Under the pieces are notes generated by a model. It saw only the letters and a list, made by a program, of their open reading frames with translations. It did no database searches and was not told where the DNA came from. A DNA stretch of 64,000 bases, from contig JAQFWX010000006.1 in NCBI GenBank assembly GCA_027605045.1, forward strand, positions 372,001-436,000, written 5' to 3'. Below are positions 1 through 12,400 of this stretch, piece by piece. The stretch's first letter is position 1. Each line of letters opens with the position of its first letter. Origin of the DNA: Phallus indusiatus. Lineage: Eukaryota; Basidiomycota; Agaricomycetes; Phallales; Phallaceae. The position numbers and the translations under genes were made by a program.

Positions 1-1154
1 CCGGAGCTCTTCCCTCACATTTTTCGCATGTCCAGTCTTCAATCTCTTCATATCGATGGATACTCGTCTGTCGGTGATCTCATAAATTTTCAAGTCACTG
101 CTCCTCTTCAGGTCTTCCAATTATCCCCTAAACATTGGTACGAACCGTGTCTTGCGGACACCGTCAAACTTTTCGTTCCTCTCATAGGTCAATTCACTGT
201 CCTCTCCATTCCCGTCGAGATTCTTGTCCATGTTCTTGCCAATACTAGCTTACCAATTCTACCCAAGCTGCGAAAATTTTCAATATTCAAACATATCACT
301 GTGGCCCGGGACCAACGTGACGACCTAACTTATATTCGCAACTTTCTCAGTCTTACACCCAACTTGTACGAATTACGCATAACCAGCGACTTTCACGACA
401 ATACACCTTTTGCTATTCCCGATACAATGATACCTCATCTCAAAAGATTGACAGCGCCTTCGTGCATCGCCAATGGTATAGTCCCCGAACGAAAACTCGA
501 CAAACTCCATGTTATTGTCTTTGATTCAAGGAGCTTTCGGAAAAGTTACCCTTCGATTTCACGAGACATAAAACGTCTAATCTATACCGGTACTCTGAAT
601 AACACAAAAGAAGACCTTAATCATCTGGCTCAAGTCTTTCCCAGCGCAACTACTGTTAAAATCAAGGTCATGGAAAATAGCACACGATCTCCTCAGGTTG
701 CTTTCTGCTTTTTTTTTAGGGTTCTTGCCCTTAACTAATAATTTTACTTCTGGCAGACATTATCCCACGCAATACTATCAATTCTTCCCGAGTTCCGCCA
801 TTTAAAACAATGCTCAGTATCTACTGTACAAGGTGTCTATGATCATCGTTGGCCCGCTTATTGCCCTCTTGGGCGTGCTGATGATCCTAAATACCGGTCT
901 CATCCAACTTTAAAAGAGCTGCAAATTTATTGCTGGACCTGGTGTCCCAAAAATGCCAGTTGGCATTCTTTTGCACCATTATTTTGCATCGTAGCTGATG
1001 AATTATATACTCAAAGGTTTTTCAAGGTATGCTCCATGTATTCTCTCAAAAAACTGCATTCATATTTTATGATTATAGTAACTATGCATGTACGATTCTT
1101 AGTGTTTCCAATTAAAGTTTTCAGGCAAGGTTATACCTCGAAATCTCGCCATGA
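1..1154 (+). CDS. F-box/LRR-like protein, subfamily I (5' end outside window)
   Basis: This is the C-terminal two thirds of an F-box/LRR-like protein; the reading frame is open from base 1, so the F-box end lies upstream of the window. Exons inferred by comparison with the intact copy at 1727-3419 are 1-696, 757-1026 and 1125-1154, and all phases close. Visible are leucine-rich segments (LPKLRKFSI, LTPNLYELRI, MIPHLKRLTAP) and the family's conserved C-terminal module SHAILSILPEFRHLKQC, CPLGRADDPKYRSHPTL and a Trp-rich stretch (YCWTWCP). It ends with the short exon encoding ARLYLEISP. Proteins of this kind usually act as substrate adaptors of SCF ubiquitin ligases, but that is family knowledge and the substrate is unknown. 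The methionine at base 28 is internal and not a start. Confidence 0.8.
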
Positions 1155-1284
1155 TCTTAGTTTGCGAACTGGACGGCTAGTATGTTTAGATATTGTTCAT
1201 CGTCTATAGTAATATACATGTACATGTATTGATCCTCATCATGTCCTCCCGAAAAACTGTGAGTTCAAGGGTTCAGTTTATATA

Positions 1285-1395
1285 CCACTTTCAGGCGTCA
1301 GAGCATGACATGTAACGAAATTGGCTCATTAGCGTTGTCAATAGTCTTTCCCCGAAACCACCATGAAGACGAGAATGTCAAAAAACAGCAGAAGA
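1285..1395 (+). pseudogene. Truncated 5' end of a subfamily II F-box gene
   Basis: The stretch around the ATG at 1305 (MTCNEIGSLALS) matches the start of the subfamily II pseudogene at 4910-6499 (MTRNEIDSLALSESF) and a sister fragment at 3583. The similarity fades before the F-box. It lies just downstream of the preceding subfamily I gene, exactly as the fragment after the next copy does, so it looks like a leftover of a duplicated two-gene unit. Confidence 0.55.
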
Positions 1396-1684
1396 AGAGC
1401 GCTAAATGCATCCGCGGGACGGTATGTTTCTTTTTGTAAAAATCTGTTCTGAGGTCCGAGTGCTGAATTCCACCTGATTTTGTAGAAACGAAGCAGATTC
1501 ATCTTGTAAATCAACACCGAATGCGGCGAGCTCTGCACCTGAAAAGACAAACTGGAGGAAGAAACTTGCACAGATGAGTGTGGAGACATGGGTTTTCACT
1601 AAATATTTGACTGTACTTTTTCTTGTAAAGTGATATTCAAATTGTTGGACTCTTCGCGGAAGCAAATCACGCTTTCGGTCACAC

Positions 1685-1726
1685 AGTCTTTTCTCTCTCT
1701 CTCTTTCTCTGAGTCTCTCTCTCTCA
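1685..1726 (+). promoter_or_regulatory. CT-rich tract directly upstream of F-box gene start
   Basis: An almost pure pyrimidine run (repeated TCTCTC) ends one base before the ATG at 1727. Pyrimidine-rich tracts near transcription starts are common in fungal core promoters. The position supports the chosen start codon of the following gene. Confidence 0.5.
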
Positions 1727-3419
1727 ATGTTGCCAACACTAGCATCTCGACGTCGCCAAAGCTACGGGGATTCTCCTCTTGGTCTTCCAGCTGAAGTCTG
1801 GCTCCATGTCATTCACTATCTCGATCCATATAACGGGGACAAACCCGATACAAAGTCCTTGTCAGCGACTAACAAGTTTTTTCGCGATACCACGTTACCG
1901 GCTCTATATAACACATTAGATCTTGACGCGCCCGATCTTTCGGAAGTTGACACTCGTGCGTATATGGGCCCGGTCATCGAACGCGTTCGAGTTATTAACT
2001 CGTCGCCTCATATACTCAATGCTGTTCGCCGACTGAAATTGTCTAATTGGACCATTCGGGCTGATGACGATAGAGTTAATGACGAGATCGTTGATAGCTA
2101 TATCACAGATGACGAAGAATACGATCCCGTTCGCTTTCGCGAAGACCTCCGTGAAACTACCCAGTTAATTAACGATGGATACCGGGAAATTGTTACCCTC
2201 CTTGCTAGTTTGCCAAAACTTCATCATCTCGAATGCACCGATTGTATACTCGCGCCGGAGTTCTTCTCTTCCATTTTTCGCATATCAAACCTCCAATCTC
2301 TTAATATCGATGGATATTCCATGACCGACGGTACTTTAATCAGGTTTCAAGCCGCTGCTCCATCTCTCCATGTCTTCCAATTTACCCCCAACTACTGGTA
2401 TCAACCATGTCTCGCGGACGTTGTCAAACTCTTCATTCCTTTAATAAGCCAATTCACCGTCTTTTCCATTCCCGTCGACATTCTTGCTCATGTCCTTGTC
2501 AGTACTAGCTTGCCAATAATCCTTCCAAAATTGCAAAAACTTTCAATATTCAGACATCCCATCGAGGCCCGGGCTCAACATGGTGACCTAATTTGTATTC
2601 GCGACTTTCTCAGTCGTACACCCAATCTGTACGAATTACGCATAACCAGCGACATTCACAGCGATACACGCTTTACTATTCCCGATACAACGATACCTGA
2701 TCTCAAAATATTAATAACACCTTCGTATATTGCCGATGTCATAGTACCCGGACGAAGGCTCGAGAAACTCCACATTATTGTCTTTAGTCCAAGAAGCTTT
2801 CGGAAAAGCTACACTTCGGTCTCGCGAGACATCAAACACCTAATCTATACCGGTGCTCTGAATAACGCAGAAGAAGACCTTGATCATTTGGCTCAAGTCT
2901 TTCCCAGCGTAACTACCGTTGAAATCATGGACATGGAAGATAGCACACGATCTGCTGAGGTTATTTTCTGCTTTTTTCGAATGCCTGCTCTTCTTAATAA
3001 GATTTACTTTTAGGAATTATCCCACGCAGTACTATCGATTCTTCCCAAACTCCGCCAATTAAAACAATGCTTAGTATCTACTGTACGAGGTGTCTACGAC
3101 CATCGTCTACCCTCTTATTGCCCTCTTGGACGCGTGAATGATCCTAAATATCGTTCTCATCCAACTTTAGAAGAGCTTCAAATTCTTAGCCATTACCGCT
3201 GGACCTGGTCTTCCCAAGATGGCTGGCATCCTGTTCAATCTCCTGACGCCATGGCTGATCATGATGGAATACATACTCAAAGGTTTTTCAAGGTATGCTT
3301 CATGTATTCTCTTACGAAGCTGCATTTATATTCATGATTATAGTGACTGTATGATTCTTAGTGCTCCCGAACATGTTTTCGTGATGTTTCAGGCAAGGTT
3401 ACACTTCGAGATTCCGTGA
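1727..3419 (+). CDS. F-box/LRR-like protein, subfamily I, intact
   Basis: Probable SCF-type substrate adaptor. Exons 1727-2959, 3014-3292 and 3393-3419 join in phase to a 512-residue protein. Residues about 18-70 form an F-box-like segment (LGLPAEVWLHVIHYL, then SLSATNKFFRD and LYNTLDL). An acidic loop (TDDEEYDP) and irregular leucine-rich repeats follow (LPKLHHLECTDC, ISNLQSLNIDG, LPKLQKLSIF, TPNLYELRI, TIPDLKILI). The C-terminal exon carries the family signature SHAVLSILPKLRQLKQC, CPLGRVNDPKYRSHPTL, EELQIL and YRWTW. Introns are 54 and 100 nt. The ATG follows a CT-rich tract and is the first in frame. It is the best preserved subfamily I copy and served as reference for its neighbours. F-box and LRR assignment rests on pattern, not on a profile search; the substrate is unknown. 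Confidence 0.82.
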
Positions 3420-3569
3420 CCATGATCTTAGCTTTGCGAACGGGACGACTATTGTTCATCTTCTATTGTGACAATTTGACGCAATGTACATGTTGTATTA
3501 ACTTTTATCCTCATCCCCGAAAAAAGGTGAATTCAAAGGTTCAATCTATTTGCACAGCAAGGTTCCACT

Positions 3570-3684
3570 TTCCGGCGTCAGTATGACGTGTAACGAAATA
3601 GGCTCGTTAGCGCTGTCGCTAGAGATTACCATGATGGCGAGAACGTCGAAAACCCTTCCCGACCCTCCAGCTGAGTACTAACTA
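3570..3684 (+). pseudogene. Truncated 5' end of a subfamily II F-box gene (second remnant)
   Basis: From the ATG at 3583 the frame reads MTCNEIGSLALSLEIT and then SKTLPDPPAEY before a stop. This matches the N-terminus of the subfamily II pseudogene at 4910-6499 (SKTLPDLPVDIW) up to the beginning of the F-box, where the homology stops abruptly. It sits at the same place relative to its upstream subfamily I gene as the remnant at 1285-1395. Confidence 0.65.
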
Positions 3685-3689
3685 TGCAA

Positions 3690-4909
3690 ATATGATATCA
3701 AGCATATCAAGACTTACGAACGCATACAAAATCCCTAACATATAAGACTTGGCCTTGGATGCCTATTCTGTGTGTACATATGTATGGCGTCGTCACTATT
3801 CCTTCCCGTCAAAGCTAATCCTTCTAGTAAACTGTTTACAACCCATCACGGGGACTTCTGTAAACTGACTGAAGTATACTTTGAGCGAAGATCTTGTTGG
3901 TCATAGCACATTAATTCGTCGTGTGCACGCTTGCCAAAGAGAATCTGACAGCTGAAACGTTGAAACATTGTGCGATGCTAGAACTGCGATAGCCACTTCA
4001 ATCTATAAACCTAACCTTATCATTTCAATTGTCTGATGAAACTGTTTGTGATTCTCAGCTAACGAAATGCTTGCTTTGAAAAAAGGGAAAGATCGGTTAC
4101 CTAGATGGAGAGCTTTACTGAAATTACACCTCTTGACGCAATGTTGTTTTTATCATTCTACGCGTCCATTGACATATCCTTTCTTTCAGCAGCATTGACC
4201 AAGGATTCTCTAGCCGCTCCGCTACCTCCGAGTTCCAAAAAAACCCAATGAATGGAAACGCGATTGGTAACAGCCCGACCGAACTATCATCTCGTAGTCC
4301 AACTGGAGGACTATGTTAGTCAGATGAAAGAGCCACGTGTGGATAGGGCGTGCATGAATGTGCAACCCAGTATGCACTAAGAGTCGACTGCACCGGCAGG
4401 AAGGAAAAGGTTGTGGGTCTGCAGTTTGTAGTATTCGTGAAAACCATAGGTTACTCGTCCGCATTGGTTAGTTCGATGGGTTCCGGGCGTGCTGCGGGTA
4501 TCTCTGTGGAAAAGACTGGAGAAGAGCGACGAATTCATGGTGTGAAGGGATGCTATTGCAAGTGAGATGAAGAGGTTGCTTGTTGAAGTGCAGAAGGCAA
4601 AACACGGAATTGAAGTCGCGAGCAATGCTCTTTTAGTTGGCGCAACCGACGGGCGGAACAGCATTACATTCAGAGCAGGTATAGGATGGGTCGACGCGAG
4701 ACGAAGGTATAGCGATCATAATAGACGCACATCAGGTTGGGTGGTCGCCATGATCGCTTCAACAAAACTAGTCTTCAAAATACGTCAATTTGACTCGGTA
4801 TTTTGCAAAGGTTCAACGGTCTCGGTATGCTTTGAAATTATAGGTGCGTAATGAGTATATATAAACTGAGATTTGAATGTAATCGGGTGAAAGTGAAGAT
4901 ACTACGTAC
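3690..4909. other. Intergenic stretch, no supported gene
   Basis: About 1.2 kb between the remnant of an F-box gene and the 3' end of the convergent pseudogene. Short open frames exist on both strands but none shows conserved motifs, a sensible exon pattern or similarity to any other part of the window. Confidence 0.5.
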
Positions 4910-6499
4910 CTCGAAAAATGTCATACTATACAAATCCGTAGGCGTGTAACTCGAGCGAATGAAATCCCAACCATCTGCGGGAGACCAGATCTAACGCAAA
5001 GAGCTAAGAATTTGCACTTCTTCTAATGTAGGGTGAGAACGATATTGAGGATCCTCGGCGCATCCTACAGGGCAATAAGACGGTGCAAAATGATAATCTG
5101 AAGGAGATAATTCGTTGGAAAGTACGGTGCACCGCTTCAAGTGGCGAAATTGTGGCAGAATGAGTAATACCGCGTCGGATGTTTCCTACAATCATAGCAT
5201 AGAAATTAAGAAGAATAGGTACTCAGGAATAAAGAAAGACACCTTTTGTTCACATTCCCTCCTAATCGTAATCTCGATGGTAGATGCCTCGGGAAAAACT
5301 CGAGCCAAATGACTAAGGTCTCCTGGATCTAGAGCTCGTGGAACATTGTAGACCACATGTTTTACGTCTCGTGAGATTACGGTATAGCTTTCCCGGAATT
5401 TCCATGGCTTAATGACGATTATATAAAGTTTTTGAAAAGCTCGTACAGAGGCAATATCGTTAGCGATGCATGGAGGTGCAACCAATGTTGTTAAATGAGG
5501 TATCGCAGTATCGGGAATGATAAAGGGTATTTCGACGGGTGTGCGGAGGATGAGGCGTAACTCGCTCAAATTGGGTGTAAGGGTGAGGAAGTTGATAATA
5601 CAAGTAAAATCAAGATCTATCGGAAACTTGACATAATGACGGTTGGATATTGAGAGCTTTTGCAATCTTGAAAGATCCGCTGGTAGTTTAGGATTAGCAA
5701 GAATTCGGGAGAGAATGTCAAAAGGAATAGATCACACGACGAGTTGGCCCAATAAAGAGGCGAAGAGATCGATAAAGCTGGCCTCAACTAGCCAATAGCC
5801 GGGATTATATTGAAAGGCGCGCAGGGAACAGTTGACAACTGCGACTTGGTCTACTGTTGAATCATCACGAATCATCGTGTGGGCATGAACACGAAGAGAC
5901 CGGCCCGGGAGGTTAGGTAACGCGAAAACGAGAGAAAGAAACTCCGCAGAGATTGAACATTTGTATAATTCAAGATTATTGAGATTTGGTAAGTGAGAGA
6001 TGAGGGCGATAATTTCTCTGTATCCGCCAAGCTTTGACTCGGAAACGTCGCCGAAATTTGCACGATAACGAGCTGGAGTCAAATTAGGGTCATTCGGGAA
6101 ATAGTTGCCCGCGAAGAGATCGAGAACATCGTAATATCGATCTTCCTGGTGATACAAAGACAATCGACGGACGGAATTGAGTATATCGGGTGTAGCGTTA
6201 ATATACCGAATGCGTTGGATAACCTTATTTATACGAGGGCCGGTTTCAATTTCAACAGGTGCGGGGGCATACAGAGATGGTGTACGGAATAGAATTGGGA
6301 AGCCGAGATCACGAAGAAACTTGTTTACTGATGCTAAAGATATGTAACTTTTATCGGATTCATTGGATCCATAAGAAAGGATTTCGAAGATATGCAACCA
6401 AATGTCAACTGGAAGGTCGGGAAGGGTTTTCGACATTCCCATGGTGGTCTTGAGAAAAGATTCTGATAGCGCTAACGAGTCTATTTCGTTGCGCGTCAT
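4910..6499 (-). pseudogene. F-box/LRR-like gene, subfamily II, two in-frame stops
   Basis: A full-length subfamily II paralogue: MTRNEIDSLAL at the start, F-box-like LPDLPVDIWLHIFEIL with SLASVNKFLRD and ILFRTPSL, leucine-rich segments (LPNLNNLELYKC, TPNLSELRL, AIPHLTTLV) and the C-terminal module (CPVGCAEDPQYRSHPTL). The frame is broken by TGA at 5734-5732, where relatives have Phe or Leu inside QFTVFSIP. A second stop, TAG at 4993-4991, replaces the first Trp of the RWxW motif. Both are single-base changes with the frame intact on both sides, so decay is recent. The normal 57-nt intron before the C-terminal exon is still present. A frame open to an earlier methionine exists, but the start chosen aligns with the relatives. 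Readthrough or sequence error is possible but two stops make a pseudogene likelier. Confidence 0.75.
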
Positions 6500-6588
6500 G
6501 CTCCGACATCTGAAGTCAAAGACTTGCTGTGCGTATGGATAAAGCTCATGAATCCACCGTTTTTTCATGACAGAGTATACATGTACAT

Positions 6589-8180
6589 TCAAATAATTGT
6601 TATTATCGAAGATGAATGATATCTGAGATTTGGTTCGCAAGACTCAGACCCTAGTAATCGGTGAAACCTCAAGTGCAACCTTGCCTGGAGTATAATATCA
6701 CAAAAAGTGTTCAGGAGCACTAAGAATTATATGTGTAGTCACTATAATTAATTATTAAAAACTCAACTATAGTCCTATTAAAAAACAAATGAAACATACC
6801 TTGGAATCGAAAAAGTTCATCGCATGTAATGGGCTCGCTATGGCACCATGCAATCGAAGAGAATACCAGCCGTCTTCGGAATCCCAAATCCAGCGATGAA
6901 TGCTAAGAATTTGGAGCTCTTCTAAAGTTGGATGGGAACGGTATTTGGGATCATCAACACGTCCAATAGGGCAATGGGACGGCGGACCATAATCTAAGCG
7001 GATTGCTTGTCGTACAGTAGATACCAAGCATTGTTTCAGGTAACGGAGTTTAGGGAGGATCGATAATACCGCGTGAGATAGTTCCTGAAAGTAAGAAGTA
7101 ACTAAAAGAGATGGGTATGCAGAAAAAGCAAGGAGAGACCTGAAGAGATCGTGTACAATCGTCCATAACCATGATTTCAATAGTAGATATACTGGGAAAG
7201 ACCTGAGTCAAATGATCGAGGTCTTCCTTTGGGTTATTCAGAGTACCGTTATAAATTAGGTGTTTTATGTCTCGCGAAATTGAAGAGTAGCTTTCCCGAA
7301 AGCTCCTTGAGCTAAAAACAACAATGTGGAGTTTCTCGAGTATTCGTCCGGAGACTATACCATTGGCAATGCACGAAGGTGCTATTAATATTTTGAGATT
7401 AGGTATCGCTGTATCGGGAATAATAAAGGGTGTATCGGTGTGGATATCGCCGATTATGCGTAACTCGTATAAATTGGGTGTAATACTGAGAAACCTTTGA
7501 ATACAACTGAAGTTAGGGGTAAATTGGAAGACACGCAGAGAAGGAGCATCGGCTTGAAACTTTATTGGATCACCGTCACCGACAGACGAATGTCCATCGA
7601 TATGAAGAGATTGCAGATGGTGAATGCGAAAAATGTAAGAGAAGAGTTCCGGCGCGAGTATACAATAGGTGCAATCGAGATGATGAAGTCTGGGCAAACT
7701 AGAAAGGAGGGTGATAATTTCTCGGTACCCGTCGTTAATTAACTGGGTAGTTTCACGGAGGGCTTCGCGAAAGCGAACGGGATCGTATTCTTCGTCATCT
7801 GTGATATAGCTATCAACGACCTCGTCGTTGTCTCTATCGTCATCAGTCCGAATGATCCAATTAGACAGTTTCAGTCGGCGGATAGCGTTGAGTATCGGAG
7901 GGGACGAGTTAATAACTCGAACGCGTTCGATGACCGGGCCCACATACACACGAGTGTCATCATCGGCAAGATCGGGCGCATACAGATCTAATGTGTTATA
8001 TAGGAACGGTAACGTGATATCGCGGAAAAACTTGTTAGTCGCTGACAAGGACATTGTATCGAGTTTGTCCTCGTCATCGTATGGGTTGAGATAGCGAATG
8101 ATATAGAGCCAGACATCAACTGGAAGACCAAGAGGAGAACCCTCATAGCTTTGACGATGTCGAAATGCTGGTGTTAGCAT
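6589..8180 (-). CDS. F-box/LRR-like protein, subfamily I, with internal deletion
   Basis: Exons 8180-7140, 7084-6800 and 6684-6589 join in phase to 473 residues. The N-terminus is close to the copy at 1727 (RQSYEGSPLGLPVDVWLYII, SLSATNKFFRDI, LYNTLDL), followed by the same acidic loop (YITDDEEYDP). Compared with that copy about 70 residues are missing between FQFTPN and FLSITPNLYEL, near position 7510, without loss of frame; this removes about two leucine-rich repeats. The C-terminal module is present (CPIGRVDDPKYRSHPTL, RWIW). The last exon is longer than in sisters and ends at TGA 6591-6589. It is head-to-tail with the subfamily II pseudogene downstream. Probably still translated, but with an altered ligand-binding arc. 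Confidence 0.75.
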
Positions 8181-9480
8181 TGAGGTTAAAAACGGCGCTC
8201 ACGCCACTTATGTCCACAAGTTCACACTGCGATGACGTGAAACGTGCGCGTGATGTGTGATATGTGACAACGCGTATTGAGATTGAATATTGGGCGCCCG
8301 CCGCCCATCTTGCTCCAGAAGATCCTCATGCCAGAATTTTGGCGTGTTCACGTTTGATGAAGATATGAAGATAAATTGTACCTTCATCTCCAAGCACTTT
8401 AAAGAGTATGTTGCGCTTTGCTGAATCGAGTATATTCGTTTTTGAATTAGCCATATACTGAAAACCACAGCAGCCTGAGTATACTTCAAGTCATTCCGAC
8501 TCATCACAAGTCCTTTCTCGAATATTTCAGCAACGATATATCATGGACATGTTTTTTTTTTATAAATTTGTCATTTCAAGCACGCTTTTCCGTGACTCCG
8601 TCGTTGTGAAATAGAACATCATGATATGTATGTGCAACTTGCCCGTCTCAGGAGTCAGTGTTCGCATTGATGATGGATGATTATACCATGAGATACTACG
8701 TGATACTCTCGAGGGCTGTGTTAGGATCAGAGTCTATCAAGACTGTCTGGCGCAATTCGAATCCTATTCATAACTCGAGGCTATCTATGTACTAAAAAAA
8801 ACAAAGGAAAGGATACGGTCTCACCGTTTTAACAAAATCGGTAGGAGAACCAAGCTTGTAACCCGTACATTTCCTTGTCTGTCATCTCGGCTTTGTGACC
8901 TGTCTCAAATGCCACTTCGAGCTGTCAATAATGATACGATATATACCATTAATCAGTTCCAAACCAGAACATAGATTGATCAGTAGGCAATACTAGTCGA
9001 TACCTTGGGACTCAAAGCAAGAACGTTCGTCATAACTTTACGAAATGAGCCTTCCTGAATCAAACCCAACATGGAATGCCTTATCCTCGTTTCGCGTGTT
9101 GCTGTCAGCAAGTTCACCCCATTGGGGTCAGTGGTAACGGTCTTTTGTTGAAGACGCTAAAGCTTACATCGTTAAGATTGCTTCAAAGACTGAACCGAAG
9201 CAAGACGAATCTGCACACAAATTATATAATCTGTATTTTGAGTGTCTGACTTGCATTGTGTATGTGTTCATCTGTCACTCTGATATACTGAGTGTTTATA
9301 CTCCCGACCCCGTGTCGTTCGTTGCGATGCGACGACACTCTTAGACTCGACCAGCACCGCTTAATTTAATTGAAGGCTCGTGTACAGGAGGTAAGTAATG
9401 AAGACTACAAATTATAAGTATCCCGGGCCATCTTTTTATACGAATGATATATTGAAAATAATATGAGATGTCAGCCGTTT
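8181..9480. other. Intergenic stretch with decayed repeat fragments
   Basis: No intact gene. Bases about 8570-8690 resemble the 3' flanks of the F-box genes at 16.6-16.9 and 20.4-20.7 kb. Bases about 9060-9245 on the plus strand resemble the C-terminal end of gene T: the frame reads FVEDAKAYIVKIA and TEPKQDE, to compare with FDQDTKALYIASLI and NEPKQDE at 57.7-57.8 kb. Both are fragments, so they mark past duplications rather than function. Confidence 0.5.
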
Positions 9481-12400
9481 TTATTTAGATCTACATTTTG
9501 TCCAATTAGGACCGTGTACGAAATTATCGAAATTAAGTTTTGTAATGTTTGAGTGCGGTATATGCATCATGCCCGGGAACCAGAAGTGCTTTCTGCTCTT
9601 TTCCGGAACCCAAAACAGAAGCTCACCATGCAAACCCAAAATCCATCCGTAATAATCCGACCTGGGGAAAGCGGGAAGTGAAGCTTTTTCCGAGGCCACT
9701 ATCGCGTAATTCAATGTCTCCGCCTTATTAGATTCCGGTGTTCTGAGTGTGTCTTTTATGTAAGTGAATTACGTTGAACATGAATGATACTGCACTTACC
9801 CCTCAATGTTAAAATCACCGCTGACGAGTGGAAGAGTGTTGTATGGCAGAGTAGACATTGTCACAAATGTATCCAAATCCCATAGAGAATATTTTGAAGA
9901 AAATTCCATTAAACCCACCAAACGACCATTATTACTCATACCTAAGAATTTTATCCTTTCGATGTTGAACGGGCACCGAATTGTGCTGATGATCATATTT
10001 TGGGATTGTATATCCCAGATATCTAAAAAGCCGGTGCTCTCCTCAGAATCCCTAGAAACTGCGATGATTTGGTTTGAGTCGTTGGAGAACCATAGCTTCT
10101 TAACCGGTTGACTTAACAAGGGGCCGGTGAGCGACGTTTCGGTGTCCAAGCCGAGGAGTTTTATTTCGCCGTTATCGATCCACGCAAGATACTTCCTATC
10201 GGGGGATAGTTGCCATTCGGGGTCCTCACACGAGAATGGAAACGAGCCCACTTTTGAACCCGTAAAGTCCAGTATATCAGCGCTGTTTTTTGACATGCAT
10301 ATAACGTGTCTCCTGTTGGCCATCAAAGTAACCGATGGGGAGAGGGGGAAAGGTGGAATTATCTTCCCTCTATCACCTAATTCGCATTCGCAAACTTCCA
10401 CTTGAGTGCCATTAGAAATAGCAAAGTGGGTACCTCGTACATGGAGAAAGTTTCTTATCGCAATTCGAGGGTAAATTGAGCGACGAAGTTGACGGGTACA
10501 AATATCCCATATCTTAATGATGTGCGACGGGCCAGAAGTCAAAATACGACTAAGGTCATCTCTTTTGGAAGGATATTCATCCAAACGGAGGGGTGTGGTA
10601 ATTAAATAGTCTAGAAAAGCAGTGGTGTGTTTGAGTCCAGAAATAAGATACTTGTCTAAACACAGAACTGCGATGACTGGATTGCTTGGTTTCTCCACAA
10701 CGATTTCGCCTTCTTCTTCGTTCCAAAGACAGAGCCCCCAACTGGTGACATACGCTACGCACACATTTTCTTTGTCAGGAGAAACACTGACAAGTGTGGG
10801 TGTTGAGATCTTGACATCATGAACAATCGTGTTCATTGTCCTAGTATCCGATATTCGAAGGTGATTCCTATCATACCGCAAAATGAGATATGTACCCCGC
10901 AGCCAAATTTCGTGCACTTCCTTAAATCCTTCGCCATTCGAGCAACTCTCTTCAATGGACTTATCCCATTGTCGAATGTTTATTGCGCTATCGGAGATCC
11001 GCAACGCAATCAACCTGGAATCATGTGAGAACCCCAAACAGTCAGTGAGATCCTCTACATAGGCTCGACTGATTAATTCTCCCGTAGACACGACCCATAT
11101 CGAGTACATTCCGTCACCGGAGGTAGCAATGATATATTGATCATCAGGGGAAAAGTGGAAGCTTGTGACACATGACCTGTGTTGAATCTCGGCGACTTTA
11201 GTGTTTGCCCGTACATCCCAGATTCCTATTGCTTGGTCATGTTCTTGAGAGACAATGTAGTTGTCAGTGAGTGTCAGGTTTCCCCAGGCATAGCAGGACA
11301 CGACATGCTCCGTTCGTTTCCAAGTGTTCCATATGTACACCTCATACACGGAGTCTCCATAAAGGGCAACCCATTCTCCATTGGGAGAAATCGCACCTAC
11401 ACCATAACGATCATCAAAACGTTTAACAACCCGAAAAGTTCTCCGGTCGAATAGAAGTGCTCCCTTCTCTGTAGACCAGATTACAAAGCGTCCATCCGAA
11501 GAGATCATGCAACCATGACACTCAGAATCAGCTTGAATCACCTCCCCATATCTCTCTATGCTCGTTTCTCTTGTTCCCGTATTCCAACTTGAGATGAGGA
11601 TATCGCCGTTCTTAAAACAACAGTACACCAGCTCTCCATCACGGGAAAATGCAACGGCTGCAACAGGCAATGGTGGCGCCTTAGAATGTGATTCCCTCAC
11701 AGATTGGTCCCCTGTTTTATAGTTCCATACCCAAAATCCTCCTTTGGTAGTTCCAGCCGCGGCATATTCACCTCTTGGAGAGAAAGCGAGCGCCGTCAGT
11801 CTGCCTCCGGAAGTATGTTTGAGCGTCATACCGATTGTGCGTGGATAGGCAGCAGGTTGGCCAATATCGAACGTGACTAGTTGAGGATACCTTTCAAGGT
11901 ATTTTCTGGACACAAATGAATCGCGAGGGGTGAAGGGAAGGGCCGAAAGATAAAGGTGTGGCGTACTCTCTATCATTATGTCTTCAAAGTTGAATCCAAA
12001 GTGCCATGCATCCACAGCGTCTGCACCCAAGTCATCACTTCTGTCCTGAAATCTAGTTTAGCCCCTTGGATATGATAGACAAAGTAATCACATACTTTAC
12101 GCCACTTTTCTATTTCTCGCATCGCCACGCATCCGCGATCAACAGCCTTTAATAAACTAAGCGCTTCAAAATAATACAGCAGGTTGTCGTCCATCAATCT
12201 CCGGATTTCATGAAAGAGTTCCCCGCCTCCAGCTGAAGACTGGAGATGGAAGGCCCAGAAACGGCACGAATATGACAAATGCAATGGAATGGCTTTTTCG
12301 ACACGTAAATTGAAATCAGGCACCTCTCGATTGCGCAAGTGTGATGTCTCGAGGTGACAGATATTGAAACAGAGCATTCGATTCATCAGTTTAAGACAGG

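Noticed and set aside
8838..9170. Minus-strand frames reading TRETRIRHSMLGLIQEG and EVAFETGHKAEMTD
   Set aside because: They looked like a gene end, but the plus strand of part of this stretch is homologous to gene T, and the minus frames are not conserved in its other copies.
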